Source: Pseudomonadota bacterium
GTDB taxonomy: Bacteria; Pseudomonadota; Gammaproteobacteria; Nitrosococcales; Methylophagaceae
Assembly (NCBI GenBank): GCA_030576275.1
Contig: JALIBN010000011.1
Location: forward strand, 1-51,275
Reading direction: 5' to 3'
Length of the DNA: 51,275 nucleotides
Part shown: positions 10,530 to 20,877 of the stretch, piece by piece
Position numbering within the stretch: position 1 is the first letter of the stretch
Layout of the letters: each line of letters opens with the position of its first letter
Notes under the pieces: model-generated
What the model was told of the DNA's origin: nothing
Databases searched by the model: none
What the model saw: the letters and a program-made list of their open reading frames with translations, nothing else
Translations under genes and position numbers: made by a program

Positions 10530-12572
10530 ATGATGTTTTCGTTGAGAAAGATTTCTTTATTAGTTGCAGTGGCCAGTTCTTGTGCCAGCCCTGTTGTTTT
10601 TGCTGAGGGTGAAGTTGCATTAGATAGTTTGGTTGTCACAGGCACACGTTCGGAAACATCGTTGTTAGATCTAGCAGGTAATACCGGCAAGATTTCTGAA
10701 GAAGAAATTGATTTTGTAAGGGCAGATCATATTACCGAAGTGCTTAATCGCCTTCCTGGTGTGATGGTGCAGCGTGGAAATGGTCAAGAGCATTTAACAT
10801 CAATTCGTTCGCCGATTTTAAATGGTGGTGCGGGTGCAGGCTCATTTTTGTATTTGGAAGATGGCGTGCCAATGCGTGCGGCAGGGTTTGCGAATGTAAA
10901 TGGTTTATTTGAAGCCAATGCTGAACAAGCTGGTGGTATTGAAGTTGTAAAAGGTCCTGGTAGCGCGTTGTATGGGTCAAATGCGGTTCATGGTTTAATC
11001 AACGTGCTTTCGCGTGCACCATCACTAGATCTTGAACGTTCAATTGATGTTTCTGTCGGTCCACATGATCTCTATTCAACTAAAGCGACCGTGAGTGACA
11101 CTATCGGTAATCAAGCTTACCGCTTTAGCTTGAATGGTACGCATGATGGTGGTTGGATCGATGACTCAGGTTTTGATCAACAAAAAATGACATTTCGTCA
11201 TGATTACTATGGTGAAAAAGATACTTTTAAAACAGTATTTAATGCGTCGAATTTAAATCAAGAAACAGCTGGTTATGAAGTAGGCACTGAGGCATATAAA
11301 AATACGGTTGCATCAAAAACAAATGAATATCCAGAAGCTTATCGTGATGCCAAATCCGCAAGATTGTCTATGCGTTGGGATCATGAATTACGTGATGATG
11401 CTTATTTTAGTTTGACTCCCTATATTCGACATACTGAGATGAATTTCTTGATGCATTTTCTTCCTGGAACGCCTGTAGAAGAAAATGAGCATGACAGTGT
11501 TGGTTTGCTTGCAGCTTATTACAAAGATCTAGAGGGTGGTCACAAAATTATCGTAGGTACCGACTTCGAGTACACTGAAGGTTCATTGTCTGAAGTTCAA
11601 AATGATCCGAATACCTATACTTTTGGTAAATATGTGCCAGGTGTTCATTACGATTATGATGTCGATGCAACTGTCATTGCACCTTATATCCATACTGAAT
11701 GGCAAGTAGCTGAAAATACACGAATTACAGCTGGTGCTCGTTATGAACATACACGTTATGAGTATGACAATAAAACAGCTGATGGATTAACTGGAACGAA
11801 GATATATCGGCCAGCTGATAGAGATGATACATATAACAACTTTAGTCCAAAGTTAGGATTAGTCCAATCGCTGACTGAAGATACGAGTGCATTTATTAAC
11901 TTAGCTCGTGGTAATCGTGCACCACAAACAACAGATTTATACCGTCAACGTAAAGAGTCAAATAATGTGCTTCAAGCAGATTCTGAAACCATAGACAGTC
12001 TTGAAATTGGTATTAGAAAATTGGGAGCGGGAATACAATATGAAGTGAGCTCGTTTTACATGAAGAAAAAAAATTATTTCTTCCGAACTACGGCTGATGA
12101 TAACGTGCCTGATGGTAAAACAAAGCATTATGGTATTGAATTGAGCATGTTTGCACCATTAGGTGAGCAATTTGATTTAGGCGGAAGTTTGACCTATGCC
12201 CGCCATCAATATGAGTTTGATAATGAGACGGCTAATATTGTAGATGGCAATGATATGGATACTGCCCCTCGCCATATAGCGAATGTGCGTTTGGGTTGGA
12301 ACTTTAAACCCCAAAGTCGTGCTGAGTTAGAGTGGGTTCATGTAGGTCAATATTACACGGATGAAGGCAATGCTCAAACTTATGACGGTCATGATTTGTT
12401 GAATTTACGTGCAACACATCATTTATCACATGATGTTACTGTCTATGGTCGAATTTCTAATCTTTTAAATACTGAATATGCTGAAAGAGCTGATTATAGT
12501 GGCTTTGCTGGAGATCGTTATTTCGTAGGAGAAGAACGCGGCCTGCATGTTGGAGCAAGCTATAGCTTCTAA
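10530..12572 (+). CDS. TonB-dependent outer-membrane receptor
   Basis: This is a 680-residue outer-membrane gated channel for import of a scarce ligand such as a siderophore or another metal complex. It has a signal peptide (MMFSLRKISLLVAVASSCAS, cleaved near VFA-EGE) and a TonB box close to the mature N-terminus (LDSLVVTGTR). A plug domain follows (VLNRLPGVMVQRG, then VVKGPGSALYGSNAVHGLIN). The long beta-barrel ends in the usual aromatic strand (GASYSF). No inner-membrane transporter or TonB/ExbBD lies beside it, so the ligand cannot be named. It is monocistronic and ends in a strong terminator. Confidence 0.92.
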   Translation: MMFSLRKISLLVAVASSCASPVVFAEGEVALDSLVVTGTRSETSLLDLAGNTGKISEEEIDFVRADHITEVLNRLPGVMVQRGNGQEHLTSIRSPILNGGAGAGSFLYLEDGVPMRAAGFANVNGLFEANAEQAGGIEVVKGPGSALYGSNAVHGLINVLSRAPSLDLERSIDVSVGPHDLYSTKATVSDTIGNQAYRFSLNGTHDGGWIDDSGFDQQKMTFRHDYYGEKDTFKTVFNASNLNQETAGYEVGTEAYKNTVASKTNEYPEAYRDAKSARLSMRWDHELRDDAYFSLTPYIRHTEMNFLMHFLPGTPVEENEHDSVGLLAAYYKDLEGGHKIIVGTDFEYTEGSLSEVQNDPNTYTFGKYVPGVHYDYDVDATVIAPYIHTEWQVAENTRITAGARYEHTRYEYDNKTADGLTGTKIYRPADRDDTYNNFSPKLGLVQSLTEDTSAFINLARGNRAPQTTDLYRQRKESNNVLQADSETIDSLEIGIRKLGAGIQYEVSSFYMKKKNYFFRTTADDNVPDGKTKHYGIELSMFAPLGEQFDLGGSLTYARHQYEFDNETANIVDGNDMDTAPRHIANVRLGWNFKPQSRAELEWVHVGQYYTDEGNAQTYDGHDLLNLRATHHLSHDVTVYGRISNLLNTEYAERADYSGFAGDRYFVGEERGLHVGASYSF

Positions 12573-12592
12573 GTTTCTAACTTAAAACTAAG

Positions 12593-12639
12593 CAAACAAA
12601 AAAGCGGCGATAATTAAATTATCGCCGCTTTTTTGTTTG
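12593..12639. terminator. Bidirectional intrinsic terminator between convergent genes
   Basis: A perfect 22-bp stem (12593-12614 with 12618-12639) with a 3-base loop has a GC-rich core (GCGGCGAT/ATCGCCGC) flanked by A and T runs on both sides. It therefore works for the TonB receptor (+) and the ATP-grasp gene (-). Confidence 0.95.
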
Positions 12640-12655
12640 TAAATTACCTATTTCT

Positions 12656-14140
12656 TTATCGTATTCCGGATTTTTGCGAATCTAAACGTCGTAAGAATTC
12701 TCGCATAATATCGTCATACAGTGCGACACCGAGATGGGCATCTTCGACGCCGCTATCTATATTCGGGTTATCATTAATTTCAATCAACACTACACGGTCA
12801 CCGCTTTGTTTGATATCTATCCCATAAAGGCCATCACCAACTAAGCGAGCGGCTTTGGTTGCCACTTTAAGTACTTTCTCAGGCACATCACTCAGTGAAA
12901 ATGCTGCTGAGTTACCACTAGCCGTTCCTTTCGATGTATTGTGATTGTATATTTGCCAGTGGCCTTTACTCATAAAATATTGGCAGGCAAAGATCGGTTT
13001 GTTGTTAAAGACACCAATACGCCAATCGTAGTCGGTGTACATAAATTCTTGTAGTAACACGATGGCTGATTGCTGAAAATACTCAGCAGCGTGCAGACGA
13101 AGTTCTTCAGCTGAATTTACTTTGATAATGCCGCGTGAAAAGGCGCCATCAGGGATTTTCATCACCAGCGGAAAAGCCACATCATTACAAATTCTATCCA
13201 TGCCAGCATTATCGTTGCGATAGAGCAGATATGAATCTGGCATCGGTAATTTGTTGGCAACCAATAATTCCATTAGATAAATTTTATTGGTGCATCGAAT
13301 GATTGAGGTCGGATCATCAATAACAACGAGTCCTTCTCTTTCGGCTCGGCGGGCGAATTTGTAGGTGTGATTATTGGTTGCCGTTGTTTCACGAATAAAC
13401 AGGGCATCATATTCAGCCAATCGGTTGTAATCTTTAGGCGTGATGAGTTCAACATCTATGCCAATACGGCGGCCACTTTGAATGAAACGTTTAAGGGCTG
13501 TCGCATCACTAGGCGGCATTGCTTCTTCAGGATTATGTAATATTGCCATGTCATAACGGAAACTGCGTTTTTTGGACGGTTTACGCCACAGTTTGCGATC
13601 AAAATTATCCAGTGCATTAGCAAAACTGTCTTGCTCTACATCATTGAGCTTATTGATCGCGCCGGCTTTGACTGTGCTAATTTGCCAGTGATCTTTATGG
13701 CTAAACTCAATTTCTACAATTGGACATGGAAATTGCTCATAAATCTGCCGAGCCAGTTTTTGTAGCGGTTTGATATCACAATAACCAAAAAACACTTTAA
13801 CGAGGAAAGGACGTTTATCACTGTTATCGGTTGCAGAAATTAATTTATCGAGTTGTGGCGCTAGCTCCGTGATGTCATAGGCATAAAGACTTTTGCGCGA
13901 TAAATCATTAATCGTGCGCAATCCGGGAATGACTTTATGACCGCGAGCTTCGGAAACCATCGAGCAATAATACCCAGGACTGAGATAATCTAAACTATGA
14001 CAAAGATTGATTACTTGTGACACTGATCTGCTTGTCTGTGTAGGGTTTTGCAGATATTCATCGACAGTAATAACTTGAACGCTTGGGAAATAAGGCGCCC
14101 AATCTTCTTTGTTTTCTATAATTATTAGGTGATTAGTCAT
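12656..14140 (-). CDS. RimK-like ATP-grasp ligase with N-terminal RLAN-type domain
   Basis: This 494-residue protein is predicted to join a carboxylate to an amine using ATP. The N-terminal part (about 1-190, starting MTNHLIIIENKEDWAPYFPS) resembles the RimK-like ATP-grasp N-terminal (RLAN) domain. The pre-ATP-grasp and ATP-grasp regions follow: a lysine strand (LVMKIPDGAFSRGIIKV), the adenine-side strand (VLLQEFMYTDYDWRIGV), and the Mg-binding EINDNPN near residue 463. It is much longer than RimK (about 300 aa), so it is not the S6-modifying enzyme. It is divergent from a DUF2817 peptidase and a GNAT-C39 gene, and the three together look like an amidoligase module. The substrate is unknown. 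Confidence 0.85.
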   Translation of the reverse strand: MTNHLIIIENKEDWAPYFPSVQVITVDEYLQNPTQTSRSVSQVINLCHSLDYLSPGYYCSMVSEARGHKVIPGLRTINDLSRKSLYAYDITELAPQLDKLISATDNSDKRPFLVKVFFGYCDIKPLQKLARQIYEQFPCPIVEIEFSHKDHWQISTVKAGAINKLNDVEQDSFANALDNFDRKLWRKPSKKRSFRYDMAILHNPEEAMPPSDATALKRFIQSGRRIGIDVELITPKDYNRLAEYDALFIRETTATNNHTYKFARRAEREGLVVIDDPTSIIRCTNKIYLMELLVANKLPMPDSYLLYRNDNAGMDRICNDVAFPLVMKIPDGAFSRGIIKVNSAEELRLHAAEYFQQSAIVLLQEFMYTDYDWRIGVFNNKPIFACQYFMSKGHWQIYNHNTSKGTASGNSAAFSLSDVPEKVLKVATKAARLVGDGLYGIDIKQSGDRVVLIEINDNPNIDSGVEDAHLGVALYDDIMREFLRRLDSQKSGIR

Positions 14141-14306
14141 GGCTGTGGATTAGTGCCTCGTTAATGAAAGGTTGTCATTTAAGAGAATAATAAAGTTATT
14201 ATGAATGCTGTGTAATATTTATTTTTTTGTGGGGATTATTTCTCTGGATTAAAGCTGAAAACTCACCTATCCTTCGCAAAAATTTTTTGTTTTGGAGTGC
14301 CGTATT

Positions 14307-15386
14307 ATGTACACCGATGCTGTTTTGAATGTGTTTTCACAGCGTTATTCTGATGCCCGAGAAAAATTCATGTCTGCTGCAGAAATGAGTTCTATTGTAG
14401 ATAAAGTGAATAGTCATCAGCATACGCTCAAAGGCCCCAGAGGCGAAAAATTGTTTTGTGATATCGCTTGGGCAGGTAATCCTAATGCGAAACAGGTCTT
14501 GGTATTAGTCTCTGGCTTACATGGCGTTGAAGGTGGGGTTGGTTCAGCCATACAATCAGATTTCTTAACGCGCCATCGCAGACTACCTGCAGATTTGTGC
14601 GTGGTATTAGTTCATGCGCTCAATCCTTGGGGTTTAGCATGGGCAAGTCGTAGCGATCATGAGGGCATAGACGTTAATCGTAATTTTGTCGATTTCTCTG
14701 CCCCATTACCCACTTCAAAATCAGCCGATATTTGGCAGACGTTGATTGATAAAAAGGTTGATATAAATACGGTAGGCAGTGACCGTCAACAATTCGATTT
14801 ATTGAGTGAAGGGCAATATGACGATCCAACCGCCCTATATTTTGGCGGCAAGCAAGCTAGCTGGTCTCGACAGTGTATTGAACAGTTAGCAGGACAACTT
14901 CATCTTACTGAACGCGAACAAGTCATTGTGATTGATTTGCATAGTGGTTTAGGGCCTTATGGATATGGCGAAATAATTAGTGATCACCCCGTCACTGACC
15001 CTGCTAGAAATACAGTGCTGGATGTTTTTGGTGCCAGTGTTACTGAGCCTGCTTTGGGCACCTCTAGTTCAGGCTTAAAACAGGGCTTACATGATTATTT
15101 TTGGCATGCTCAAGGAGACCATGTCAGTTTTGTCACGCTGGAATTTGGCACTTTTAGTAGCAGTGAAATGTTGCGTGTTTTATTTGCGGATCAACAATTA
15201 CAACAGCAGAAGGTTAGCTGGCAAGATGAGAAAACACGTGAGATTAAATACGCGATGCAGGATTTTTTCTGTCCAGATGAGAAGCGATGGCAGGAATTAG
15301 TATTATTTCGTGGGCGACAAGTGATTGAAATGGCAATGAATGGCTTAACGAGCTTAAACGGATTGGATGGTAATGTTAACAACTGA
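14307..15386 (+). CDS. DUF2817 family M14-like zinc carboxypeptidase
   Basis: This 359-residue protein has the metal and active-site pattern of M14 peptidases: HGVE (His72, Glu75), the substrate-binding NRNF (about 124-127), DLHSG (His212) and a late glutamate in TLEFG (Glu279). These fit the DUF2817 group, thought to hydrolyse amide or peptide bonds. No signal peptide is seen, so it should act in the cytoplasm. The ATG at 14307 is preferred over a TTG 15 bases upstream because GGAG lies about 10 bases ahead. It overlaps the start of the GNAT-C39 gene by 20 bases, so the two are translated together. The exact substrate is unknown. Confidence 0.82.
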   Translation: MYTDAVLNVFSQRYSDAREKFMSAAEMSSIVDKVNSHQHTLKGPRGEKLFCDIAWAGNPNAKQVLVLVSGLHGVEGGVGSAIQSDFLTRHRRLPADLCVVLVHALNPWGLAWASRSDHEGIDVNRNFVDFSAPLPTSKSADIWQTLIDKKVDINTVGSDRQQFDLLSEGQYDDPTALYFGGKQASWSRQCIEQLAGQLHLTEREQVIVIDLHSGLGPYGYGEIISDHPVTDPARNTVLDVFGASVTEPALGTSSSGLKQGLHDYFWHAQGDHVSFVTLEFGTFSSSEMLRVLFADQQLQQQKVSWQDEKTREIKYAMQDFFCPDEKRWQELVLFRGRQVIEMAMNGLTSLNGLDGNVNN

Positions 15387-16506
15387 GAATAATGTCTGGA
15401 TAAGACCAGCAGTTGTCGGCGATGTTGGCCAGCTGGTCGAGTTAGAAAATAATTGTTTTGATTCTGACCAATTATCACGCCGTAGTTTTAAATGGATGAT
15501 TACAAAAGGTAGGGCTTTGTTGCTGGTGGCGGAGTCTGAGCAACATATCGTAGGTTATGTCTTGTTGCTTTACCATCGCGGTACCTCGTTAGGTCGAGTT
15601 TATTCGCTGGCGGTTTCTGCTGAGCAAAGAAAACTAGGTCTAGCTAGACAATTGATGGAAATCGCAGAGCGCGAAGCCTTGGAAGATGGCCGAAGTTTTT
15701 TACGATTGGAAGTGCGGCCTGATAATGCGGGTGCGATTCGCTTATATGAAAAATTAGGATATGAATTCTTTGATGTAGTCAGTGACTATTACGAAGATCA
15801 TGCTGATGCATTAAGGATGATGAAGGTCTTGCATCACGAGCCGGAGCAAGCACATCAAAAAGTAGCGCATTACGCTCAAACGACGGACTTTACCTGCGGT
15901 CCTGCGGCACTGATGATGGTGATGAAAACGCTCAGACCGGATTTTGAGTTAGATCGTAGTTTAGAATTAAAGTTGTGGCGTGAAGCAACCACTATTTTTA
16001 TGACATCGGGTCATGGCGGATGCAGTCCTCACGGACTGGCCTTATCGGCTTATCAACGCGGTTTTTCGACAACACTCATTGCCAGCAGTAAGGAAACACC
16101 TTTTATCAACGGTGTGCGTAATGAAGAGAAAAAAGCGGTTGTTGAGCTGGTGCATCATGATTTTCAACTAGCTATTGCTGAGACGGATATGGCCGTTGAG
16201 ATAGGTCCAGTTGATGTGGCTATCTTACAATCATATTTGGAGAAAGGGGCATTGGCGGTGGTGTTAATTAGCTCTTATCGCTTGAACCAGAGCAAATCAC
16301 CTCACTGGGTGGTATTGGCCTCTATTTCAGATACTTTTGTTTATTTTCATGATCCTGAGATAGATTTGGAAGAAAATAAAAGTCTGACAGATAGTTTGTA
16401 TATTCCGGTAACGCATGAAGAGTTTAATCGGATATTAGGTTATGGTCAGCCGCGTTATCAAGCCGCAATAATATTACAGCCTGATAACGAAACGGCTAAG
16501 CGCTAG
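15367..16506 (+). CDS. GNAT acetyltransferase fused to a peptidase C39-like domain
   Basis: This is a 379-residue two-domain protein. Residues 10-155 form a RimI-like GNAT acetyltransferase ([20 protein letters not shown] is the acetyl-CoA loop; [20 protein letters not shown] follows). Residues 165-370 resemble the papain-like C39 peptidase fold, with Cys177 in FTCGPAAL, His313 in SPHWVV and Asp329 in FHDPE as the likely triad. There are no membrane segments, unlike bacteriocin-export C39 transporters. A start at ATG 15373 is also possible. The gene overlaps the DUF2817 gene, and its stop interlocks with the argH stop on the other strand. Confidence 0.85.
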   Translation: MVMLTTENNVWIRPAVVGDVGQLVELENNCFDSDQLSRRSFKWMITKGRALLLVAESEQHIVGYVLLLYHRGTSLGRVYSLAVSAEQRKLGLARQLMEIAEREALEDGRSFLRLEVRPDNAGAIRLYEKLGYEFFDVVSDYYEDHADALRMMKVLHHEPEQAHQKVAHYAQTTDFTCGPAALMMVMKTLRPDFELDRSLELKLWREATTIFMTSGHGGCSPHGLALSAYQRGFSTTLIASSKETPFINGVRNEEKKAVVELVHHDFQLAIAETDMAVEIGPVDVAILQSYLEKGALAVVLISSYRLNQSKSPHWVVLASISDTFVYFHDPEIDLEENKSLTDSLYIPVTHEEFNRILGYGQPRYQAAIILQPDNETAKR

Positions 16507-17909
16507 TCTTCGCGTTGTGAACGCGCATAACGAATTGCCGCACGTACTTGATTTGGCGCGGTGCCGCCAAGATGGTCACGAGCGGCTACTGAACCTTCTA
16601 AGGTTAAGACTTCAAATACGTCATCGCTGATTTGAGCGGAGAATGTTTGCAGTTCTTGTAAGCTAAGTTCAGACAAATCCTTTTTGTGTTTAATACCATA
16701 AGCTACTGATAAACCAACCACTTCATGAGCATCACGAAAGGCGACACCTTTACGTACTAAATAGTCGGCTAAATCGGTTGCTGTGGCATATCCACGTAAT
16801 GCCGCGTTACGCATATTGTCAGCTTTAACAGAAATTGCACCCATCATGTCGGCATAAACACGTAATGAGCCCAATAATGTGTCGATCGTGTCGAATAATG
16901 GTTCTTTGTCTTCTTGGTTATCTTTGTTGTAAGCCAAAGGTTGGTTTTTCATCAAGGTGAACAAGTTGAACATATTGCCATAAACACGACTTGTTTTACC
17001 GCGAATCAATTCCGGTACGTCAGGGTTTTTCTTTTGCGGCATAATTGATGAGCCGGTGCAGAAGGCATCCCCTAAATCAACAAAATCAAATTGTGCTGAT
17101 GACCAGATAATTAGTTCTTCTGAGAAACGCGACATATGCATCATCAGTAAAGAAGCAAAGCTGGTGAATTCAATAGCGAAGTCACGGTCACTGACCGCAT
17201 CAAGTGAATTAAGGCAAATGCGTTCAAAACCTAGTAATTTAGCCGTTAATTCACGATCAATAGGGAAGGTTGTTCCCGCCAATGCGGCGGCACCAAGAGG
17301 TAATGAGTTCACACGTTTTTCGCAATCATCTAAACGTTCAGCATCACGCACTAACATTTCATACCACGCTAGCATGTGATGACCGAAAGTAATCGGTTGT
17401 GCGGTTTGCAAGTGAGTGAAACCAGGCATAATCGTGTCTGCTTCACGTTCCGCGACATTGAGTAGTGCATCTTGCAAGCGAAATAGTTCAGACCTTATAG
17501 GCTGTATCATATCGCGTAAGTAAAGCCTTACATCGGTAGCCACTTGGTCATTACGTGAACGGCCAGTGTGTAATTTTTTACCCACTTCGCCGATAAGTGC
17601 AATCAACCGAGCTTCGATGTTCATGTGCACATCTTCTTGGGCGATCGACCATTCAAAATCATCGTTTTCGATTTCGATTTGAATGGTATCTAGGCCAGCA
17701 ATGATTTTGGTACATTCTTCATTACTTAGCACGCCAACACTTTCTAACATGGTGGCGTGAGCTATGGAGCCTTGAATATCTTGGCGATACATCCGCTTAT
17801 CAAATTGCACTGAGGCGGTGAATTCTTCCACAAAGGCATTAGTCGGCTGGGTCAGACGGGCTGATGATAGTTTTTTCTTGGGCGTAGTTGCAGTCGAAGT
17901 CGAAGTCAT
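16503..17909 (-). CDS. argH: Argininosuccinate lyase
   Basis: ArgH splits argininosuccinate into arginine and fumarate, the last step of arginine synthesis. The 468-residue protein carries the fumarase/aspartase superfamily signature [20 protein letters not shown] with its catalytic serine. Other conserved parts are [13 protein letters not shown] and TFGHHML. Length and motifs are normal. The N-terminus has a serine/threonine-rich leader of about 12 residues before the usual start of homology. The start codon has no strong ribosome site. It is divergent from hemC across a 240-base gap, and its TAG overlaps the opposing gene's TAG. Confidence 0.98.
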   Translation of the reverse strand: MTSTSTATTPKKKLSSARLTQPTNAFVEEFTASVQFDKRMYRQDIQGSIAHATMLESVGVLSNEECTKIIAGLDTIQIEIENDDFEWSIAQEDVHMNIEARLIALIGEVGKKLHTGRSRNDQVATDVRLYLRDMIQPIRSELFRLQDALLNVAEREADTIMPGFTHLQTAQPITFGHHMLAWYEMLVRDAERLDDCEKRVNSLPLGAAALAGTTFPIDRELTAKLLGFERICLNSLDAVSDRDFAIEFTSFASLLMMHMSRFSEELIIWSSAQFDFVDLGDAFCTGSSIMPQKKNPDVPELIRGKTSRVYGNMFNLFTLMKNQPLAYNKDNQEDKEPLFDTIDTLLGSLRVYADMMGAISVKADNMRNAALRGYATATDLADYLVRKGVAFRDAHEVVGLSVAYGIKHKKDLSELSLQELQTFSAQISDDVFEVLTLEGSVAARDHLGGTAPNQVRAAIRYARSQRED

Positions 17910-18148
17910 AATTATAAGTATCTTGGATTATCGAAATAAAGTGGAATTATAACGCGGTTATTCGAGAATCACGCTAGTAATGCTAGAATTGTTATTAAAT
18001 AAGATAGTCGAGCAAGTAAGCTAGGCTTGGTAAAAGTGCATCGATCTAGCTCGTTATCCCAGCTTATTTATAGTTAGAATCCAGTCTTAACGTGGGTTAT
18101 AGCTCAGCACAATGACGACTTACTACTACAAAAATAAGTGAATAAAAA

Positions 18149-19078
18149 ATGACAAATAGAACCGTAAAAATTGCTACCCGAAGAAGCCCGCTTGCTATGT
18201 GGCAGGCAGAATTTGTACGTGATGCTTTATTAGCCTTGCACCCTGGCATACAGGTTGACTTGGTCAAAATGACCACGCAGGGCGATAAAATTTTAGATGT
18301 GCCGCTGGCGAAAGTTGGCGGCAAGGGCCTATTTGTTAAAGAGTTAGAGCAAGGTATGTTGGCCGGAGATGCTGATATTGCGGTACATTCGATGAAAGAT
18401 GTGCCCATGGCGTTTCCAGAAGGTTTACATCTGCCAGTAATCTGTTCACGAGAAGATCCCTTCGATGCCTTTGTATCGAATAATTACGCATCAGTAGATG
18501 ATTTGCCACAGCGTGCAAAAGTGGGTACATCGAGTTTACGCCGAGAATGTCAGCTACGAGCTTCACGCCCAGATCTGCAAATATTGTTCTTGCGCGGCAA
18601 TGTAAATACACGATTAGCCAAGTTGGATGCGGGTGACTATGATGCAATTATTTTAGCGTCAGCAGGTTTGAAGCGTTTAGGCATGCATGCTCGAATTAAA
18701 AGTACTTTATCAGCAGAGCAGAGTTTGCCAGCAGTGGGTCAGGGCGCGGTAGGTATTGAAACACGCATCGATGATCATGAAGTTAATGCCTTGATTGCAC
18801 CACTAATGTGCCCTGAAACATGGATTGTGGTGTCAGCAGAGCGCGCGATGAATAAGCGTCTTGCAGGTGGTTGTCAGGTGCCGATTGCTGGTTATGCCAT
18901 ATTAGATAACGGCAATATCTGGTTGCGTGGTTTGGTGGGTCGTCCTGATGGTAGCTTGACCTTACGCGCTGAAGTGCGAGGTAAAGCTGAAGATGCAGAA
19001 TCTTTAGGCATTGCATTGGCAGAAGATTTATTGTCACAAGGTGCTAATGCCATATTAGCTGCTGTTTATGGTGACTAA
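18149..19078 (+). CDS. hemC: Hydroxymethylbilane synthase (porphobilinogen deaminase)
   Basis: HemC joins four porphobilinogen units into hydroxymethylbilane for heme and sirohaem. The protein (309 aa) has the [13 protein letters not shown]-terminus. The cofactor-attachment cysteine is visible in [12 protein letters not shown] (near residue 243), and [19 protein letters not shown] is intact. It is the first gene of hemC-hemD-hemX-hemY, with overlapping or touching coding regions throughout, so one transcript is likely. The 240-base upstream gap probably holds the promoters for both hemC and argH, but I could not fix either with confidence. Confidence 0.98.
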   Translation: MTNRTVKIATRRSPLAMWQAEFVRDALLALHPGIQVDLVKMTTQGDKILDVPLAKVGGKGLFVKELEQGMLAGDADIAVHSMKDVPMAFPEGLHLPVICSREDPFDAFVSNNYASVDDLPQRAKVGTSSLRRECQLRASRPDLQILFLRGNVNTRLAKLDAGDYDAIILASAGLKRLGMHARIKSTLSAEQSLPAVGQGAVGIETRIDDHEVNALIAPLMCPETWIVVSAERAMNKRLAGGCQVPIAGYAILDNGNIWLRGLVGRPDGSLTLRAEVRGKAEDAESLGIALAEDLLSQGANAILAAVYGD

Positions 19079-19820
19079 ATCATCACTTGATGGGCTTAAA
19101 GTTTTGGTTACTCGACCGGAGCAACAAGCAAGGTCATTATGTGACAGTATCACCTGTGCTGGTGGTGTTGCTATTGCCTTGCCGGTACTGGATATTGTGC
19201 CAATATTACCTTGGCATGAATCAGCGCTTAGCTTAGCTGACCAAGATATGATTATCTTTATAAGTCGCAATGCGGTGACGCACTTTATGGCTGGCTTACC
19301 AATATCTTTAGCTGATAATGTGCAGTTAGTCGCTGTGGGCGCCGGTACGGCGGCGACTATGCGTGAGCATGGATTACGAGTTGATATTCAACCTCCTCCT
19401 CCGGCGGGTAGTGAAAGCCTACTCACCATGTCGGAATTGAATACGGTACAAGATAAGAACGTACTGATTGTGCGCGGTGACGGCGGTCGAGAATTGTTGG
19501 CTGATACCTTGCTCGCAAGAGGTGCTAATATTAGCTATCTAGAGGTGTATCGACGAGGTAAGCCTCGTCGATCAAAGCAAGAAATTAAGCAAGCAAAAAC
19601 GGCAGATTGTATTGTTATTACCAGTATCGCCGGACTCGATAATTTATGTCAGTTGATTGATATTGATCAATTAACGCCAAAATGGCTGATCGTGATGAGT
19701 GAACGGATCAGACAACATGCCCTAAACTTAGGTTTTCAGCAGTGTGTGGTGGCTAGTGATGCTAGTGATGCGGCGGTGATGCAGCAAGTAAATCGGATGG
19801 AGCGAAGTGATGGAAAATAA
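19068..19820 (+). CDS. hemD: Uroporphyrinogen-III synthase
   Basis: HemD closes hydroxymethylbilane into uroporphyrinogen III, inverting ring D. The 250-residue sequence has the low conservation usual for the family, but the two-domain layout is visible: [10 protein letters not shown] at the start, FISRNAV, then [20 protein letters not shown] and the YRR segment. The ATG overlaps the last 11 bases of hemC, so translation is coupled. The position between hemC and hemX supports the assignment. Confidence 0.95.
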   Translation: MVTKSSLDGLKVLVTRPEQQARSLCDSITCAGGVAIALPVLDIVPILPWHESALSLADQDMIIFISRNAVTHFMAGLPISLADNVQLVAVGAGTAATMREHGLRVDIQPPPPAGSESLLTMSELNTVQDKNVLIVRGDGGRELLADTLLARGANISYLEVYRRGKPRRSKQEIKQAKTADCIVITSIAGLDNLCQLIDIDQLTPKWLIVMSERIRQHALNLGFQQCVVASDASDAAVMQQVNRMERSDGK

Positions 19821-20877
19821 TAATAAGCAGCAAGCAAACGCTAAGGAAGTAAAACCACAAGTGGATGCTGAATTGTCAGAAAATCCGCCCGTTGAGCGGT
19901 CTAAATTTCTTATAGTATGGCTGGCAATTGTCATTTTATTAGGTTTAATCGCCGGTTCGTTTTGGTTCTTGCAGAAGCAGTTGCACACGCAACAACAGGT
20001 AACTGTAGCGCTAACTCAGAACGCTTCATCAATCGAGCCCCTAGAAAATAAACTCACTCAATTGGAACAGACCTTCAATGCAGATACGGCAACGACGGAA
20101 CAACGCTTAGCGGGATTAAATGTTGCGAATATAGCCCTGCTTGATAAAGTCGATGAGCTAGCTAAAACACAAGAGCTGACCAATGATGATGTTTTACGTT
20201 CTTGGGCCTTGGCAGAGCTTAAATTTTTATTACAAAGTGCTAATCAAAGTGCTTTGTTAGCGGGTGACGTTGTTAAGGCGCATGTAGCACTGACCTTGGC
20301 TGATCAACAACTTAAATCTCTGAATGACCCACGTTTACATGAACTTCGGTCATTAATTGCCGATGAAAAACTCGCTTTAGCTTCCGTCGCCAAGGTAGAT
20401 ATCGCTGGTTTAGCACTGCAGTTACAGAGTGCGCTCGATAAGGTTGATGATCTAAAAGTATTGATGGGACCTCAACTAAGCAACCAAAAAGATAAAGATT
20501 CTGCAAAGAGTTCATCATCTTCAACATGGCAATCGGCTTTGTCACAGGCTTGGCAACAAATAAAATCATTGGTAGTTATTCGCCATCAGAAAGATGCCGC
20601 CGTTGCGGTATTGGTTCCTGAGCAACGCTATTTCTTGTACCAAAATCTACGATTGAAATTAGAAAGTGCGCAGTTGGGGCTATTATCAGCTAAAGAAACT
20701 GTCTTTCATGATAATTTGACCTCTGCGGGGCAATGGCTACAGCAATATTTTATCGGGACTGAGCGTGATGCCATGTTCGATATGTTGACAGCGATGCAGT
20801 CAGAAACGATTACGGTAGAAGTGCCCGATATTTCAGCGTCATTAATTTGGCTAGAGCATTATGGTGACCAACAATGA
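19810..20877 (+). CDS. hemX: HemX-like membrane protein of the heme cluster
   Basis: This is a 355-residue inner-membrane protein. The cytoplasmic tail of about 35 residues is charged. One membrane helix (FLIVWLAIVILLGLIAGSFW) follows, and then a long helical periplasmic part rich in glutamine and leucine. It belongs to the proteobacterial HemX family, often mislabelled uroporphyrin-III methyltransferase; no methyltransferase motif is seen. The ATG at 19810 has GGAG 7 bases ahead and is preferred over GTG at 19807. It overlaps hemD by 11 bases and hemY by 4. Confidence 0.92.
   Translation: MENNNKQQANAKEVKPQVDAELSENPPVERSKFLIVWLAIVILLGLIAGSFWFLQKQLHTQQQVTVALTQNASSIEPLENKLTQLEQTFNADTATTEQRLAGLNVANIALLDKVDELAKTQELTNDDVLRSWALAELKFLLQSANQSALLAGDVVKAHVALTLADQQLKSLNDPRLHELRSLIADEKLALASVAKVDIAGLALQLQSALDKVDDLKVLMGPQLSNQKDKDSAKSSSSSTWQSALSQAWQQIKSLVVIRHQKDAAVAVLVPEQRYFLYQNLRLKLESAQLGLLSAKETVFHDNLTSAGQWLQQYFIGTERDAMFDMLTAMQSETITVEVPDISASLIWLEHYGDQQ

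Noticed and set aside
12100-12572. Naming the TonB receptor as a specific siderophore, haem or cobalamin receptor.
   Set aside because: Neither barrel motifs nor neighbouring transport genes give a reliable ligand.
14144-14152. A DnaA-box-like TGTGGATTA near the start of the ATP-grasp gene.
   Set aside because: It is a single site with one mismatch, far from dnaA and with no AT-rich unwinding region or further boxes; chance occurrence.
18091-18140. A tRNA-like start (GGGTTATAGCTCAGC) upstream of hemC.
   Set aside because: Only an acceptor/D-arm-like fragment is present. No anticodon arm, TPsiC arm or matching acceptor strand follows before hemC.
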